In this document: positions 21,135 through 31,304 of the stretch, piece after piece | How positions within the stretch are numbered: position 1 is the first letter of the stretch | How the letters are laid out: each line of letters starts with the position of its first letter | Assembly: GCA_949316235.1 (NCBI GenBank) | Contig: OX438758.1 | Coordinates: forward strand, 6,357,731 to 6,421,730 | Length of the DNA stretch: 64,000 bases | DNA from: Oegoconia quadripuncta | Lineage: Eukaryota; Arthropoda; Insecta; Lepidoptera; Autostichidae | Reading direction: 5' to 3' | Program-made: the position numbers and the translations under genes | The notes under the pieces: generated by a model | What the model was told of the DNA's origin: nothing | Database searches by the model: none | Seen by the model: the letters and a program-made list of their open reading frames with translations, nothing else

Positions 21135-21350
21135 TTCACGGTCGCGTTTGTAGCCTATTCCACATAATTAATAAAAAAAAAACTTGGGGAAAATATTAGT
21201 TTTTCCCTAGTCGCATATCAATCACCAGTGCATTGATGATGGATTTAAAAAAAAACTACCTATGCCAATAACTTCTATTTCAGTTACCTAATATGCCCTA
21301 TTTATTTCGTTACGGTAAACAAACTCATCCGGTATACTTAGGTACTTCTG
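21135..21350 (+). mobile_element. MITE7, partial copy
   Basis: Shares GGTCGCGTTTGTAGCCTATT (as complement), AACTACCTATGCCAATAACT and AACTCATCCGGTATAC with the fold-back element at 59.4 kb. It holds the centre and one arm only. Confidence 0.6.
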
Positions 21351-21370
21351 TCGTGAATTTTTTCACGACC
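21350..21370. other. Perfect hairpin
   Basis: GTCGTGAA, four T, TTCACGAC: an 8-bp stem at the end of the MITE7 piece. Function unknown. Confidence 0.5.
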
Positions 21371-21670
21371 TATCCAAAAACAACCGTTTAGCTGGCAACT
21401 TGACTCTAAAGTGTCATTCCATGGAACTTGCTATGCAAACAAAAGACGATCTCAGATCTCTCTAGTCACTATTTTTTTTTGTTTTTTTTAACTTTCGGTA
21501 TTTTATTATTCGATATGGTTTGACATAAGTAAAGGAGTAAGTAAGAGTCTTGCCCATCACTAGTAAATTCAACATTCAGAGACAATTTCAATATGGCGGT
21601 TTGTTTACATGGTTAGCAAGTTCGATTGAATGTTAGTTTAACAAAACTTAGAACTTTAAAATGTAACATT

Positions 21671-21844
21671 GCCGCCAAGCAGCAATGTTAATAGCATTGT
21701 TGTGTTCCGGTTGTCAGAGATAAGATAGCCAGTCCCCCAAATATGTTGGGATTTCGACCTCGACGTTCGTTATCTTCGACCTCATCTTAACTTAACATCA
21801 GGTGTGATTGAAGTCAAGAACAAAGCCGTCGTGAATAAAAAAAA
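21671..21844 (+). repeat. SINE1, 5'-truncated
   Basis: Begins TTGCCGCCAAGCAGCAATGT and runs to GCCGTCGTGAAT plus A-run. The truncation point is nearly the same as that of the copy at 31.4 kb. Confidence 0.85.
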
Positions 21845-21904
21845 ATAATAATAATTCGCAAACGGATGCTTGAGTTGAAGAACTGTTCAAGGAACCTCTA
21901 ATAT

Positions 21905-22140
21905 TTTTTTAACAACTGGGAATCGAATCCGCGACCTGTTAAAAAATAGTGACTGTCAGGTGGCCACTATAGTCTGACACAACCCACCGAGCCGCACTGG
22001 GCGCTGGGACTGCACGAGGGTGGATTATGCCCCATAGCCTCTCCCAGTGAGAAGTCTTGCCCCAACAGTGTAAGGCTGTTGATACTGTTGCATTAAATTT
22101 TAAAAAATCGGAAGGTCTATGTGGAATTAATACATAATAG
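21905..22140 (-). repeat. Possible further tRNA-derived repeat
   Basis: The minus strand contains CAGGTCGCGGATTCGATTCC, a good box B, next to a segment with CCTCGTGCAGTCCCAGCGCC. No second copy is in the window, so family status is unproved. An accidental 68-codon frame overlaps. Confidence 0.3.
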
Positions 22141-22145
22141 ATCAT

Positions 22146-22513
22146 ATTTTATTTAACGAAGTCTACCCTCTTAAACCCTCTTAAAAAAATTTATAGATTT
22201 AAAAAAAAAAAGTCTAGACTACTAATGGATTGTTGTGCCAAGAGGAAATCACAAGTTTTTATTCTATGGGAACGAAAATGTTGGGTTACGCTTGGCTTGT
22301 CCCCAGAAAACAAGTAAATTGTTTTATAAAATTCGTATTACTGATAAGTAATGTGAAATGCGAGGTACTGCACTACTCCCACGGGCGGCCCGCCACGGTC
22401 TATGCGCATGAAGATTGCTAACGTCCGAACATTATGGCACCACTGGCCATGAAACGCACAAACATCTGACTACAGTATTACAAAATGTGTATAATTTTAT
22501 ATTTTACATAATA
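22146..22513. other. Unassigned stretch
   Basis: A 63-codon frame at 22230-22421 is unrecognised. No repeat seen. Confidence 0.4.
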
Positions 22514-22822
22514 CATTTTTTATGCACAACGGGTTGATACTTGACCTCAATCACACCTGATGTTAAGTGAAGATGGGGTCGAAGATGGAAGCGTACCGGA
22601 AACCCCAACATATTTGGGGGACTGGCTATCTTATCTCTGACAACCGGAACACAACAATGCAATTAACATTGCTGCTTGGCGGCAGATTTAGATAAGATGG
22701 TGGTAACTAGCCAGACGGACATTTAAACCCCAGTACCTAAAACATGTACCCCGCTGGGGATCGAACCCGCGACCTCCGAATCGTAAACTCAATGATGTTT
22801 ACATTGAGCGACGGAGGCGGTT
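22514..22822 (-). repeat. SINE1, near full length
   Basis: Tail TTTTTTATGCACAACGGGTT at left, head TTGAGCGACGGAGGCGGTT at right; about 20 bases of CCTACCACCAACC lost before the box B. It ends some 20 bases before the chimeric copy. Confidence 0.9.
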
Positions 22823-22842
22823 GAATACCTTTTAGTTACCTT

Positions 22843-23252
22843 TGTTATTAGAGTAATGAAGAGAATTTATATTAAGAAAGGCTACGGAGGTACTAGCTCT
22901 GAGGTCACAGGACGCGAGAATCAGCTGAGTAGATATTCTTTGAATAAATAATTCGCGTCTAACTACACCTGATGTTAAGTGAAGATGAGGTCGAAGGTGG
23001 AAGCGTACCCGAAACCCCAACACATTTGGGGGACTGGCTATCTTATCTCTGACAACCGGAACACAACAATGCCATTAACATTGCTGCTTGGCGGCAGATT
23101 TAGATAAGATGGTGGTAGCTAGCCAGGCGGACATTTAAAATGCCCTACCACCAACCAAACCGAGTACTTAAACATGTACCCCGATGGGGATCGAACCCGC
23201 GACCTCCGAATCGTATACCCAACGTTGCTTACATTGAGCTACGGAGGCGGCA
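22843..23252 (-). repeat. Chimeric SINE1 with foreign 3' end, copy 1
   Basis: Head and body are ordinary SINE1 (minus strand, box B GGTTCGATCCCC), but after AACATCAGGTGTAG the normal poly-A tail segment is replaced by 122 bases (22843-22966). These also follow the SINE1 at 52.7 kb at the same breakpoint, with only one or two differences. A minus-strand frame across the added part gives LILASCDLRAS, similar to LILASGDIRAS of LINE-e. Confidence 0.8.
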
Positions 23253-23560
23253 TGTGCTCCAAAAAACTGTGTTAGCTTCAATTAATAATGAATATAATTT
23301 ACTACTTCTTTGTTTTTTCATCGTGTTGTGGCGTTCATAATAAACCATTCTTATTCTTATTCTTAAATATTGTAAGCTCTTAAGTATTGGATCGTCGTAT
23401 TTATAGCGGCTCTCAGTAAAGGCGACTAGGTTTTTTTTCATGGACAAATAATTGATTCTTGATTCAAAGGCGATTCTTGAGTGCCATTGGAAGTTCATCA
23501 TTAGAACTATATGATGAGCAACATCTGATAATTATGATTTTAATATACGGACATTAAGAA
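23253..23560. other. Unassigned stretch
   Basis: Contains TTCTTATTCTTATTCTTA (23350-23367), a short tandem. A 90-codon minus frame at 23229-23501 has no recognised similarity. Confidence 0.4.
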
Positions 23561-23790
23561 TTCAAACTCAAATAAGTTTCACGAGATTAGAAAACGTCAT
23601 GAATACAATAATCGCTCATTCACAACGGAGACTACCCCAGAGAAGAACGAGCAAGAAACTCAGGGGTTGCTCTTTATTTTTATAATATATGATTTGACAA
23701 AGTAAATAATAGACTGTCATGTTCATGAATTCTCATCTACATTGATATTCAGAAATTTTATAATAGCCTTTGGCACATAAATTCTGTGTC
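23561..23790 (+). repeat. REP1-like, divergent
   Basis: AGAAGAACGAGCAAGAAACT and AGGGGTTGCTCTT match the core of REP1, but the flanks differ. Possibly a related subfamily. Confidence 0.55.
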
Positions 23791-23935
23791 TACGGGAATC
23801 TTATCACAGCGCCGCTTTACGTACTTTAGGTCATAAAGTGATAATAAGAGCGTATACTTTAAAGTTGAAATTCCTAATTTATACTTGTACAAGTTGATAA
23901 TATTTATTTGTGACTGATTATAAATATAATATAAT

Positions 23936-23985
23936 ATCTATGGACATACACACACCGCCATCTACTCCACACTAAACAACTACAA
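23936..23985 (-). repeat. SINE3 3' end fragment
   Basis: TCTATGGACATACACACACC, GCCATCTACTCCACACTAAA: only the last 50 bases of SINE3. Confidence 0.7.
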
Positions 23986-24005
23986 CAAATTATATTTACT
24001 TATTA

Positions 24006-24222
24006 CTACAACTTTCCGCCCGCGGCTTCGCCTGCATGGACTCTATCGCGCCAATTTATTTATTCTGGGGGAACTACTTACTTTATCGGGATAAAACATA
24101 TCCTATGTCTCAATCAAGGATATATTCCACCTATATACTAAATTTCATCCAAATCCGTTCATCCGTTTCGCCGTGATTTAGCAACAAATATCCAAACTTT
24201 CGCATTTATAATATTAGTTTGA
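24006..24222 (+). repeat. REP4, full-looking copy
   Basis: CCGCCCGCGGCTTCGCCTGC at the start, GGAACTACTTACTTTATCGG, TTTCATCCAAATCCGTTCAT, and CTTTCGCATTTATAATATTA at the end. This module is common in lepidopteran DNA (general knowledge); the parent element is not identified here. Confidence 0.7.
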
Positions 24223-24559
24223 ATTTAATTATATTAGTTCATGTTTCGAGAGCAGCTAAAATTTCTCAACAAGTAACGGAGTAATTCATTAATAACATGG
24301 TGCCTACGGATATTAGTTCACTTCGGTGGCCAGCTGTTACATCCTTATTATTACAGGTTGTACGGTTTCGTACTCGTGATTTTAGTAAAGAATATAAGAT
24401 TGTTATTTAAAAATTGCAATCAGCAAGTTTCCTTTTTTGGGCGGTGTTGGTTCCGTTAATTTTAATTTTGAAAGTATGAAGATAGTTTTCGATGTAGGAA
24501 ACAGTTTTCTTTTCCATACTTGAATATTTCTTCCACAATTCCATCCTTCATTTCGGTAC
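24223..24559. other. Unassigned stretch
   Basis: No feature recognised. Confidence 0.4.
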
Positions 24560-24895
24560 TGACGTATCAGAAAAGGTCAGGTGCGGTCAACCACTAACCG
24601 ACGAGCGAAGCATTTGATGAGAGTGGAAGAAGCAAAAGTAGTATGTCAAGATGGTTGCATCAATAGTCTCTGCCCACCCCAACGGGAAACAGGCATGTGC
24701 ATGTTAGTTAGTGATTTTAATGTCGGAAAACATAGGTATGTCTGCCTGCCGTTGAAGGTAGGTGGAAAACAAAGGTTGCCTGGAAGAGATCGCTTTTAGT
24801 GATAAGGCCGCCTAATTTCCTCTTTCAGTATTGTGTTTTGTAAAATGTATGTTATCCTTTTGTACAATAAAGTGTATTTGTATTGTATTGTATGT
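24560..24895 (+). pseudogene. LINE-c ORF2 C-terminus with complete 3' UTR
   Basis: The plus frame reads GQVRSTTNRRAKHLMRVEEA then KVVCQDG, matching GQVKSILNRQACMNNLMRVK, EAEECV of the longer copy at 37.4 kb. The 3' UTR follows with TGCCTGGAAGAGATCGCTTT, a hairpin closed by AGTGATAAGGCCGCC, then TTTTGTACAATAAAGTGTAT and a TATTG-rich tail. This copy links the LINE-c protein to the hairpin 3' ends scattered in the window. Confidence 0.75.
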
Positions 24896-25026
24896 CTGTC
24901 TTTTGGGCAAGTGCAAAAGTGATGTCAATTCTCGAGAAATCTCGAATGGACGAGATTCATGGCACATGGCATTGCAAAAAAACCTGGCCATTATTTAGTC
25001 TTTATAAAAAAATAATAATAAAATAA

Positions 25027-25270
25027 TTAATAAATATCCTTAGACATACACCCAGCGCTTCCACAGTAAGCAACTATAGGCTTGTGTTGTAGGATCTACT
25101 ACATAAATACATTTTTTTTGTAAATAAATACTATTATAAATGAAAACATCCATAACTCGGGTACACATGTTCGCATTCATCACACAAACATATGGCCCTA
25201 GCGGGATTCGAATCCGCAACCTTTTGGTATAGTGGTCAGAGTTGCTAACCACTATACCAAACAGGTCGTC
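25027..25270 (-). repeat. SINE3, full length
   Basis: Tail CCTTAGACATACACCCAGCG at left (the CCATCTAGT piece is lost), head ACCAAACAGGTCGTC at right, box B intact. Confidence 0.9.
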
Positions 25271-25466
25271 CAATAATAAAAGTAATATTAAAAGAAGTTG
25301 GACCACTCATTATTACTGAGATACGTTTGGACAGTGACTAAAAACGCAACCATGCAAAGCATCAAAATTTTTTTACTCGGTTTCAAAATTTTTAAGAGTA
25401 GTTTTTTTAATGAATATATTATTTTATTGTCATATAAAGTTTGTCGGGTAAATTTTGTTAGACCTT

Positions 25467-25720
25467 TTTTTTTTTTTTATTGAAGAGGTGGGCAAACGAG
25501 CAAGAGGCGCACCTGATGGTAAGTGTCACCGCTGCCCATAACCATCTACTGAAACGGAAGATCCGCAGTGGCGTTGCCGGCCTTTAAGGAAGGAATATGC
25601 TCGCTTCTTGAAGGTTCCCAGATCGTATCGGTTCGGAAAGACATCCGCTGGGAGCTTATTCCAAAAAGTAACGGTACGTGGAAGGAAATGTCTACTGAAC
25701 CTTATATAGTTTCAAGTGAC
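25467..25720 (-). pseudogene. LINE-a-related ORF2 C-terminus, divergent subfamily
   Basis: The minus strand is open and reads [57 protein letters not shown], stop. It ends in a 13-base A-run. The frame is intact although truncated, and residues differ from the other LINE-a copies at about a third of sites, so it is a separate lineage of the same clade. Confidence 0.8.
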
Positions 25721-26289
25721 GAGCTCTCGAAGTGAGCTCCAAAATACGTTAAAATTTGTATAATAATAATGGACATTGTATAATATGGAAAATGCAAGGA
25801 CCACGAAATATAGGTTCATTTCCAAACACTTATCACTAAACCAGTGTACGGTCCATCTGTGGTCCACACCACTGCCACAATTTTTCGAGTCACTGGAGTG
25901 AAAACTAATTTGAATGCAATTGGAAGTTGAACTACACAATTGAGGAGCTACCCACCTCCTCTCTAATAGTAAAAGAGTGGAACCCCGCGGGGTAACACAA
26001 CACTATTTCAAATTCAGTAGAGCTCTATTTAGACTGTCTAGTTTAAGTTGGCAGGGTTGGTTGTGTGTGGCTGACGACAAAATTTTTGATTGAGTAATCA
26101 TATCAATAACAAAAGCAAAGGAAGAAACAGCTTGATGATAAATAATTTTCTTGTAGTTGATACAAGATGTAATAAAACGATCTGCTTTTCTTTTCTTTGT
26201 TCTATTATTTTTATATATAATTATATTACTGTTGGTCCAACTTTCAATCCAATCCAATATACTCGTACAATAGAACTAATTTTATTTAT
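25721..26289. other. Unassigned stretch
   Basis: Overlapping 75-85 codon frames on both strands without recognisable similarity. AT-rich. Confidence 0.4.
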
Positions 26290-26430
26290 TTATTTATTTT
26301 ATTCAACACTTTATTGTACACACACACAAAGAAATGGTCATTAGCAAATATTTTAGAAAAATGTACAAAGGGCGAACTTATCTCTATAAGAGATCTCTTC
26401 CAGCAAACCCCTGAGAGCGAAATTTGATAT
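26290..26430 (-). mobile_element. LINE 3' terminus with conserved hairpin
   Basis: Minus strand: GGAAGAGATCTCTTATAGAG, GATAAGTTCGCCC, then GTACAATAAAGTGTTGAATA and an (AAATA)n tail. Closest to the LINE-c 3' end. Confidence 0.7.
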
Positions 26431-26836
26431 AAAAGGTAGACATAAAGTGTACACGAAACAGAAGAAACAAAAAATGTTAAAAATACTAATCTTACAAAAG
26501 TAAAAACTTGGATGTTTCCTTGTTGTAGCTCGATCCCTGTGAAATTTGATACACACGTAGAAAATGCCGTGGAATAAGACAGCACACTTTTATCCCAATG
26601 AAGTGAGTAATTCCACTGGGATAAACAATTTACACATGCCGCGTGTAAATGTTAGTGATACATAAATCGTCCGTAGCGATTTATTGATATATCGCTCTTG
26701 CATTATTATTATTAACTAATATTAACTATTATGCCAGTACCAATTTTGTCCGTATGCCAACAATGATTGTCTTGGAATGTTGTTTCACACACTCAAAATT
26801 GGCGCCAACTGTGTGCCAGCTTTTAATCTTTAGCTC
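26431..26836. other. Unassigned stretch
   Basis: CCAGTGGAATTACTCACTTC-type inverted words at 26585-26625 (TTATCCCAATGAAG.. ..CACTGGGATAA) suggest a small stem. Otherwise nothing seen. Confidence 0.4.
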
Positions 26837-27012
26837 TTAACACGTCAACCGCCGCGAGGCAGACACAATTGAAAATCAATTGTTTGCGGTCACCGGTAAC
26901 CGGCGCGGCGCTCAAAGGCCAATTTACCATTAAGGTAAATTTTTCGACTTTTTTTTCTGTTTTTTTTTTTGTATGGTTGCAATTGAATTTGTGCTAACGC
27001 TCAATGTGTTAA
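26837..27012. mobile_element. pB-1, piggyBac-like MITE
   Basis: Bounded by TTAA at 26837-26840 and 27009-27012. Ends read TTAACACGTCAACCGCC and, as complement, TTAACACATTGAGCG. It holds a GC-rich imperfect palindrome GGTCACCGGTAACC. TTAA target duplication is diagnostic of piggyBac-type elements; the terminal repeats are short here. Confidence 0.6.
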
Positions 27013-27285
27013 AGTAGTAGACACTTGAACAGTTATTTAATTGTTAGTCATTTGCCAGTATGTTCAAGACATGCTACAGTAAGATTAACACTGCCAGCTC
27101 TATTGTTGGTGACCACGGCACCGTAAGCGATTTCCTTAACGTTTCACTTCCAACCCAAGTTTTCTCTGAAACTAAGAAATACATTCTCTTCTTGGAACAT
27201 TTTGTGATTACTAATCTATGGAAATAATATAGCTGCGAATAATACATTTGAACAAATTACCATCATCTATAATTTTTTTTATGAT

Positions 27286-27345
27286 TGGCTACATTCGTGA
27301 TTGACCACAATCTCACCTTATGGAAAGTGACTATGTAGCCGTACA
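27286..27345 (-). repeat. LINE-b 3' tail fragment
   Basis: CCACAATCTCACCTTATGGA is the complement of the bases around the LINE-b stop at 18.64 kb. Too short to prove more. Confidence 0.5.
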
Positions 27346-27539
27346 TGAAACACACGATCTCAATATATGCCCAGTTATCCTAGATTTGAAGATCGCAATT
27401 TGTATGATTCACGGAAACATTCATAAGAACATAGAATCTGGGGTTTGTCGCCAACAAACGGATGAATACCCGTGGACCATAAGGTTGGTGGAACCATATC
27501 ATGATAGCGCGTACACATCGAAATACAAATAATAAATAA

Positions 27540-27788
27540 ATAAATACCCTTAAACATACACACAGCGCCATCTAGTTCCACAGTAAGCAACTATAGGCTT
27601 GTGTTGTGGGTACCAGATGGTTGATATACTACATAAATACATATTTTTTTGTAAATAAATACTTATTATAAATGAAAACATCCATAACTCGGGTACACAT
27701 GTACGTATTCATCACACTATATGCCCCTAGTGGGATTCGAACCCGCAACCTTTTGATATAGTAGTCAGAGTTGCTAACCACTACACCT
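27540..27788 (-). repeat. SINE3, full length
   Basis: Preceded in + sense by (AATA)n (27526-27545), then ACACACAGCGCCATCTAGTT; head right end truncated at CCACTACACC. Confidence 0.9.
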
Positions 27789-27829
27789 TTAAAACATAGG
27801 CATTCGACTTTGCAACAATTTTTGCGCAC

Positions 27830-28220
27830 CCTTAAAAAATCGATCCACCAAATAAATCTCTTTATAACTTCCTACATGTCTGCGTTTGGAAGCATCAGTT
27901 AGTAACGCGAGCAGTACTATACCGAATTTAATGAAATTTTGGATTTTCTACAGCCATTATGTCACCAATTATAACATGAACGTTCATACAATTAAATTTA
28001 ACGCGGCACTGTACATTTTTTATTTTCCATAACCACCATAGACGTCATTGTAATGGAAATTTCTCGTAAATAATTTGAATTGTTGAGATATTGGCTGTAA
28101 AAAATTAAAAATTTCATTAAGTTCGATATAGTACTGTTCAGATTACTAACTAATTTCTAAACACATTCAAGACATGCAGGAAGTCGTATGGAGATTTATT
28201 TTGTGGGTCGATTTTTTAAA
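27830..28220. mobile_element. MITE4, fold-back element with about 130-bp arms
   Basis: The left arm (TTAAAAAATCGATCCACC, AACTTCCTACATGTCT, CAGTACTATACCGAATTTAA) is mirrored by the right arm, whose complement reads TTAAAAAATCGACCCACA, GACTTCCTGCATGTCT, CAGTACTATATCGAACTTAA. Arms are 27830-27962 and 28085-28220, spacer about 120 bp, arm identity perhaps 80%. No transposase frame. Confidence 0.8.
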
Positions 28221-28261
28221 TGACCAGTGTATTGTGAACTTATCCCAACTAATCCCAATGC

Positions 28262-28480
28262 CAACTATATTATAAATATGAAAGTTTGTGTATGTGTATG
28301 TATTGTATGTATGTATGTTTGTTACCTCTTCACGCCTAAACGGCTGAACAGATTTGGATTAAATTTGGTATTTAAAAAGATTAGGACCTGGATTAATAAA
28401 TAGGCTACTTTTTTGCCGAACCGATTTTGATGACCTGTTCCATGCAAATGAAGTCGCTGGCAACAGCTAGTTTCTTTATA
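28262..28480 (-). repeat. REP4-like copy
   Basis: Minus-sense relatives of REP4 words: ATTATAAATATGAAAGTTTG at left, CACGCCTAAACGGCTGAACA, GTCGCTGGCAACAGCTAGTT at right. Confidence 0.55.
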
Positions 28481-28812
28481 TAAAACCACTTCATGGCAGA
28501 AGCGATGGTTTTATACGTAGACTAGAATCTTGGAAATAAAACGACAATGGTTACTTAATACGTACAATTACGTAAGTCTCGCTATATGGGCACAGCGTTA
28601 CAGTATTTCGTTAGGAAATGGCGTCACGCGTAATTTTATTGTCAGCGATGCTATTGTGAGGTAAAATGTAGGAATTGCGAACTGACGGATATGTCTCTTT
28701 GATCCCATTAAAATATGTGAAAGTTTATGAAGTCATTGTTTCAATATTTGTTACTCAATCACGCATAAACGGCTGACCGAACGAAAACTTTTTTAGTCTG
28801 GTTGAAGTTTAC
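28481..28812. other. Unassigned stretch
   Basis: ACTCAATCACGCATAAACGG at 28752-28771 is another REP4-like scrap. No gene seen. Confidence 0.4.
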
Positions 28813-29128
28813 CTCCGCCTCCGTAGCGAAATGTAAAACACCTGATGTTAAGTGAAGATGAGGTCGAAGGTGGAAGCGTACTGACCCGGAAACCCCTACA
28901 CATTTGGGGGATAAGCTATCTTATCTCTGACAACCGGAACACAACAACGCTATTAAAATTGCTGCTTGGCGGCAGATTTAGATAAGATGGTGGTAGCCAG
29001 CCAGGCGTACATTTAAAATGCCCTACCACCAACCAAACCGAGTACATAAACATGTACCCCGCTGGGGATCGAACCCGCGACCTCCGAATCGTAAACCCAA
29101 TGTTGTTTACATTGAGCCACGGAGACGA
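28813..29128 (-). repeat. SINE1 with an inverted head scrap at its 3' end
   Basis: A minus-strand SINE1 (28838-29128) has lost its tail beyond ACACCTGATG. Directly abutting it is a plus-strand SINE1 head of about 24 bases (CCGCCTCCGTAGCGAAATGT, 28813-28836). The result is two heads pointing at each other. Confidence 0.85.
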
Positions 29129-29307
29129 TTATGGCGCCTGCCATCGGCGCCACATACAATCACATTACCATACCATCATGTCAAAACTCAACGATATACA
29201 AGTTAACATTAAGGGTACCCTTGCCGGTGACTCTTTCATATTAAAATAGTTCAATGAAGTTCCATGAAACTCCGTGATTTATTCGTCATATATGGTCAAA
29301 ATATAAA

Positions 29308-29530
29308 ATTTTCCGCCAGCGACTTAGCCCGCGTGGAGTAACTTTATCGCGGAAATTTGTTTATCCCGCGGGAACTACTCACTTTAACGGGATAAAAAAT
29401 ATCCTATGTGTTAATCCAGGTTATACTCTATCTAGGTACCAAGTTACATTCAAAACGATTCATCCGTTCCGCCGTGATTGAACAACAAACAAAACAAATA
29501 TATCCAAACTTTCGCATTCATAATTATTAA
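29308..29530 (+). repeat. REP4
   Basis: CCGCCAGCGACTTAGCCCGC, CCCGCGGGAACTACTCACTT, AACTTTCGCATTCATAATTA. Same orientation as the 24.0 kb copy. Confidence 0.7.
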
Positions 29531-30091
29531 CAAATATTCTTCCCCGGAAATACATAATAATTTCTAGGATTGTATATTACTTTGTAGCAAAATGAGATTA
29601 TAAATTTTTTAAAGATTTTTACCGGTAATTTATTGAATCTTCACCGATCGAATTCTCAATGTATTTATGAAAAATGATTGTATTTTTTACTTCAACGCGC
29701 AGATCAATCATGCAATTTTAGAGTGGGCCTGCAAATTTTCTTATACACCTTTTCTAAAGAAGTGTAACAGACTTTAAGCAATTTTAAATAAATAAATAAT
29801 TACGTCTTGCTCTGAAACACGAGCGCTAATGCGATATGATTTTGACTTCGATTCGTCGGCAAGGGTACCTTTAAGTATGCCAGCTTTCTCTCGGCCCAAA
29901 GCCTAAAGCTACTAATTGTTGCGCATGCCCAGTCCCGTTGTGCCCCCGGGATTCTGTTGGCGATGCATTCTGTCACGCCAATCGCCGTGGATAATGGACA
30001 GGATCAACAGGAAAGTGATGTTCTCAATTGTGAATGATTGACAGCCTATAATTTCTTTGAAGGCAGGCAAGGTATTTCTAATCAGTGTACC
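29531..30091. other. Unassigned stretch
   Basis: Ends with a moderately GC-rich patch (29920-29980, GTCCCGTTGTGCCCCCGGGA). No coding evidence. Confidence 0.4.
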
Positions 30092-30262
30092 CTTTTTTTA
30101 ATGCACATGGTGAGGTCGAAGGTGGCAGCCCGTTCATCGGGAACCTTATCTCAAACAGCCGTACCACAGAAATGCTATCAACATTGCTACTTGACGGCAG
30201 ACTTGGATAAGACGTTGGAGCTGGCCAGACGGACATTTAAAAACAGTCGACTAAACGAGTAT
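30092..30262 (-). repeat. SINE1, degenerate partial copy
   Basis: TTTTTTTAATGCACATGG, GAGGTCGAAGGTGGCAGC, ATTGCTACTTGACGGCAGAC and CAGACGGACATTTAAAA follow SINE1 order with many changes and deletions. The 98-codon plus frame here is accidental. Confidence 0.75.
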
Positions 30263-30504
30263 AAGTTTAAAAAATATATATATTTTTTAGATTTATGTTA
30301 TTTCCTGTTTGTCATAAAAACTCTTGGACCATAGGCACCACTCACGCTCTTTTTAGAGAGTTATCTGAGCATCTGGTTCATTGCCGGCCAATACTTTGGA
30401 CAAAGAATCAGCCTTGCTATACAGCCAGCCCTCTGGGTACGATTCTACCATTAATTCTTTATTTGAGACTTTTTTGAAACAAATTGTATCATTATTATTT
30501 CCAC

Positions 30505-30690
30505 TACAGTCATCATCCTTATCTAACAGCCATGCTCTTGTCAGTGGAGTTTTCTCCATATCTCTCTGGTCTCCGCCTTCCTCTTGACCTCCTGATACAA
30601 GACGACATTCAACTTCTCTTTTATCTGCTGCATGTAGCTTATTCTCGGTCTTCCACTACAGTATCACTTCTAAATACTCATTTAGATTAA
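30505..30690 (-). pseudogene. LINE-d ORF2 C-terminal fragment
   Basis: The minus strand reads GRPRISYMQQIKEKLNVVLY, QEVKRKAETREIWRKLH, then an in-frame TGA where the 36.6 kb copy has CGA (R), then QEHG. A GRPR..Y motif followed by ..ElKr.A.dR..WR.LH is a usual ending of several LINE polyproteins. A truncated (GAT)n tail follows at 30505-30515. Confidence 0.7.
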
Positions 30691-31304
30691 ACCGTCAAAA
30701 ATTGGCAAAAAGACCAACTAAGGTTCCACACTCTGTCTTCAGACCTTAACCAAATGATACTTTCTGAATACAGATTCTTGAATCGTTGGCATAAATACTA
30801 AAATCGCTATTATGTATGTGATTAGTTGCCTCAATTCCTCATTATATCCCATCATCAGAACAGGATTATGATGCACATTGGACCACCCTAGAAGTGTGTC
30901 CTATTAAATGAAAATAGAATTTTCCGAATCGGTTCATAAATGACCGAGTTCTGAGGTAACATACAAAAAAATGCAACCGAAGTTTATTGTTCTCCTTATA
31001 GTTAAAAAATAAACAATGTCTAATATCTCAAAAACGTCATTTATTTTACACCAAACATATATAATATTACATTTCTAAGTTTTATTATAATTTATATGTT
31101 ACCCATAGCGCGGACATTACGAACGGAAGTCGTACTCTATGGTTAAGATAAGATGCCTACGATAAAGATAATGCTAAGTATCACGCGCAATGGCCTACGG
31201 AAGGATAATTTTACGCTTTGCAAATGATCTAGCGCCGACATACTCTAACTACGTACCTTAAATAATCAGAGCACTAACTAAGGCACGGAGAGTCATATAT
31301 TTAC
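30691..31304. other. Unassigned stretch
   Basis: No gene or shared repeat established. Confidence 0.45.

Noticed and set aside
30353..30587. Coding exon on either strand (68-codon frames).
   Set aside because: The minus frame with MEKTPLTRAWLL is an off-frame reading of the LINE-d end; the LINE-d frame itself is the conserved one.
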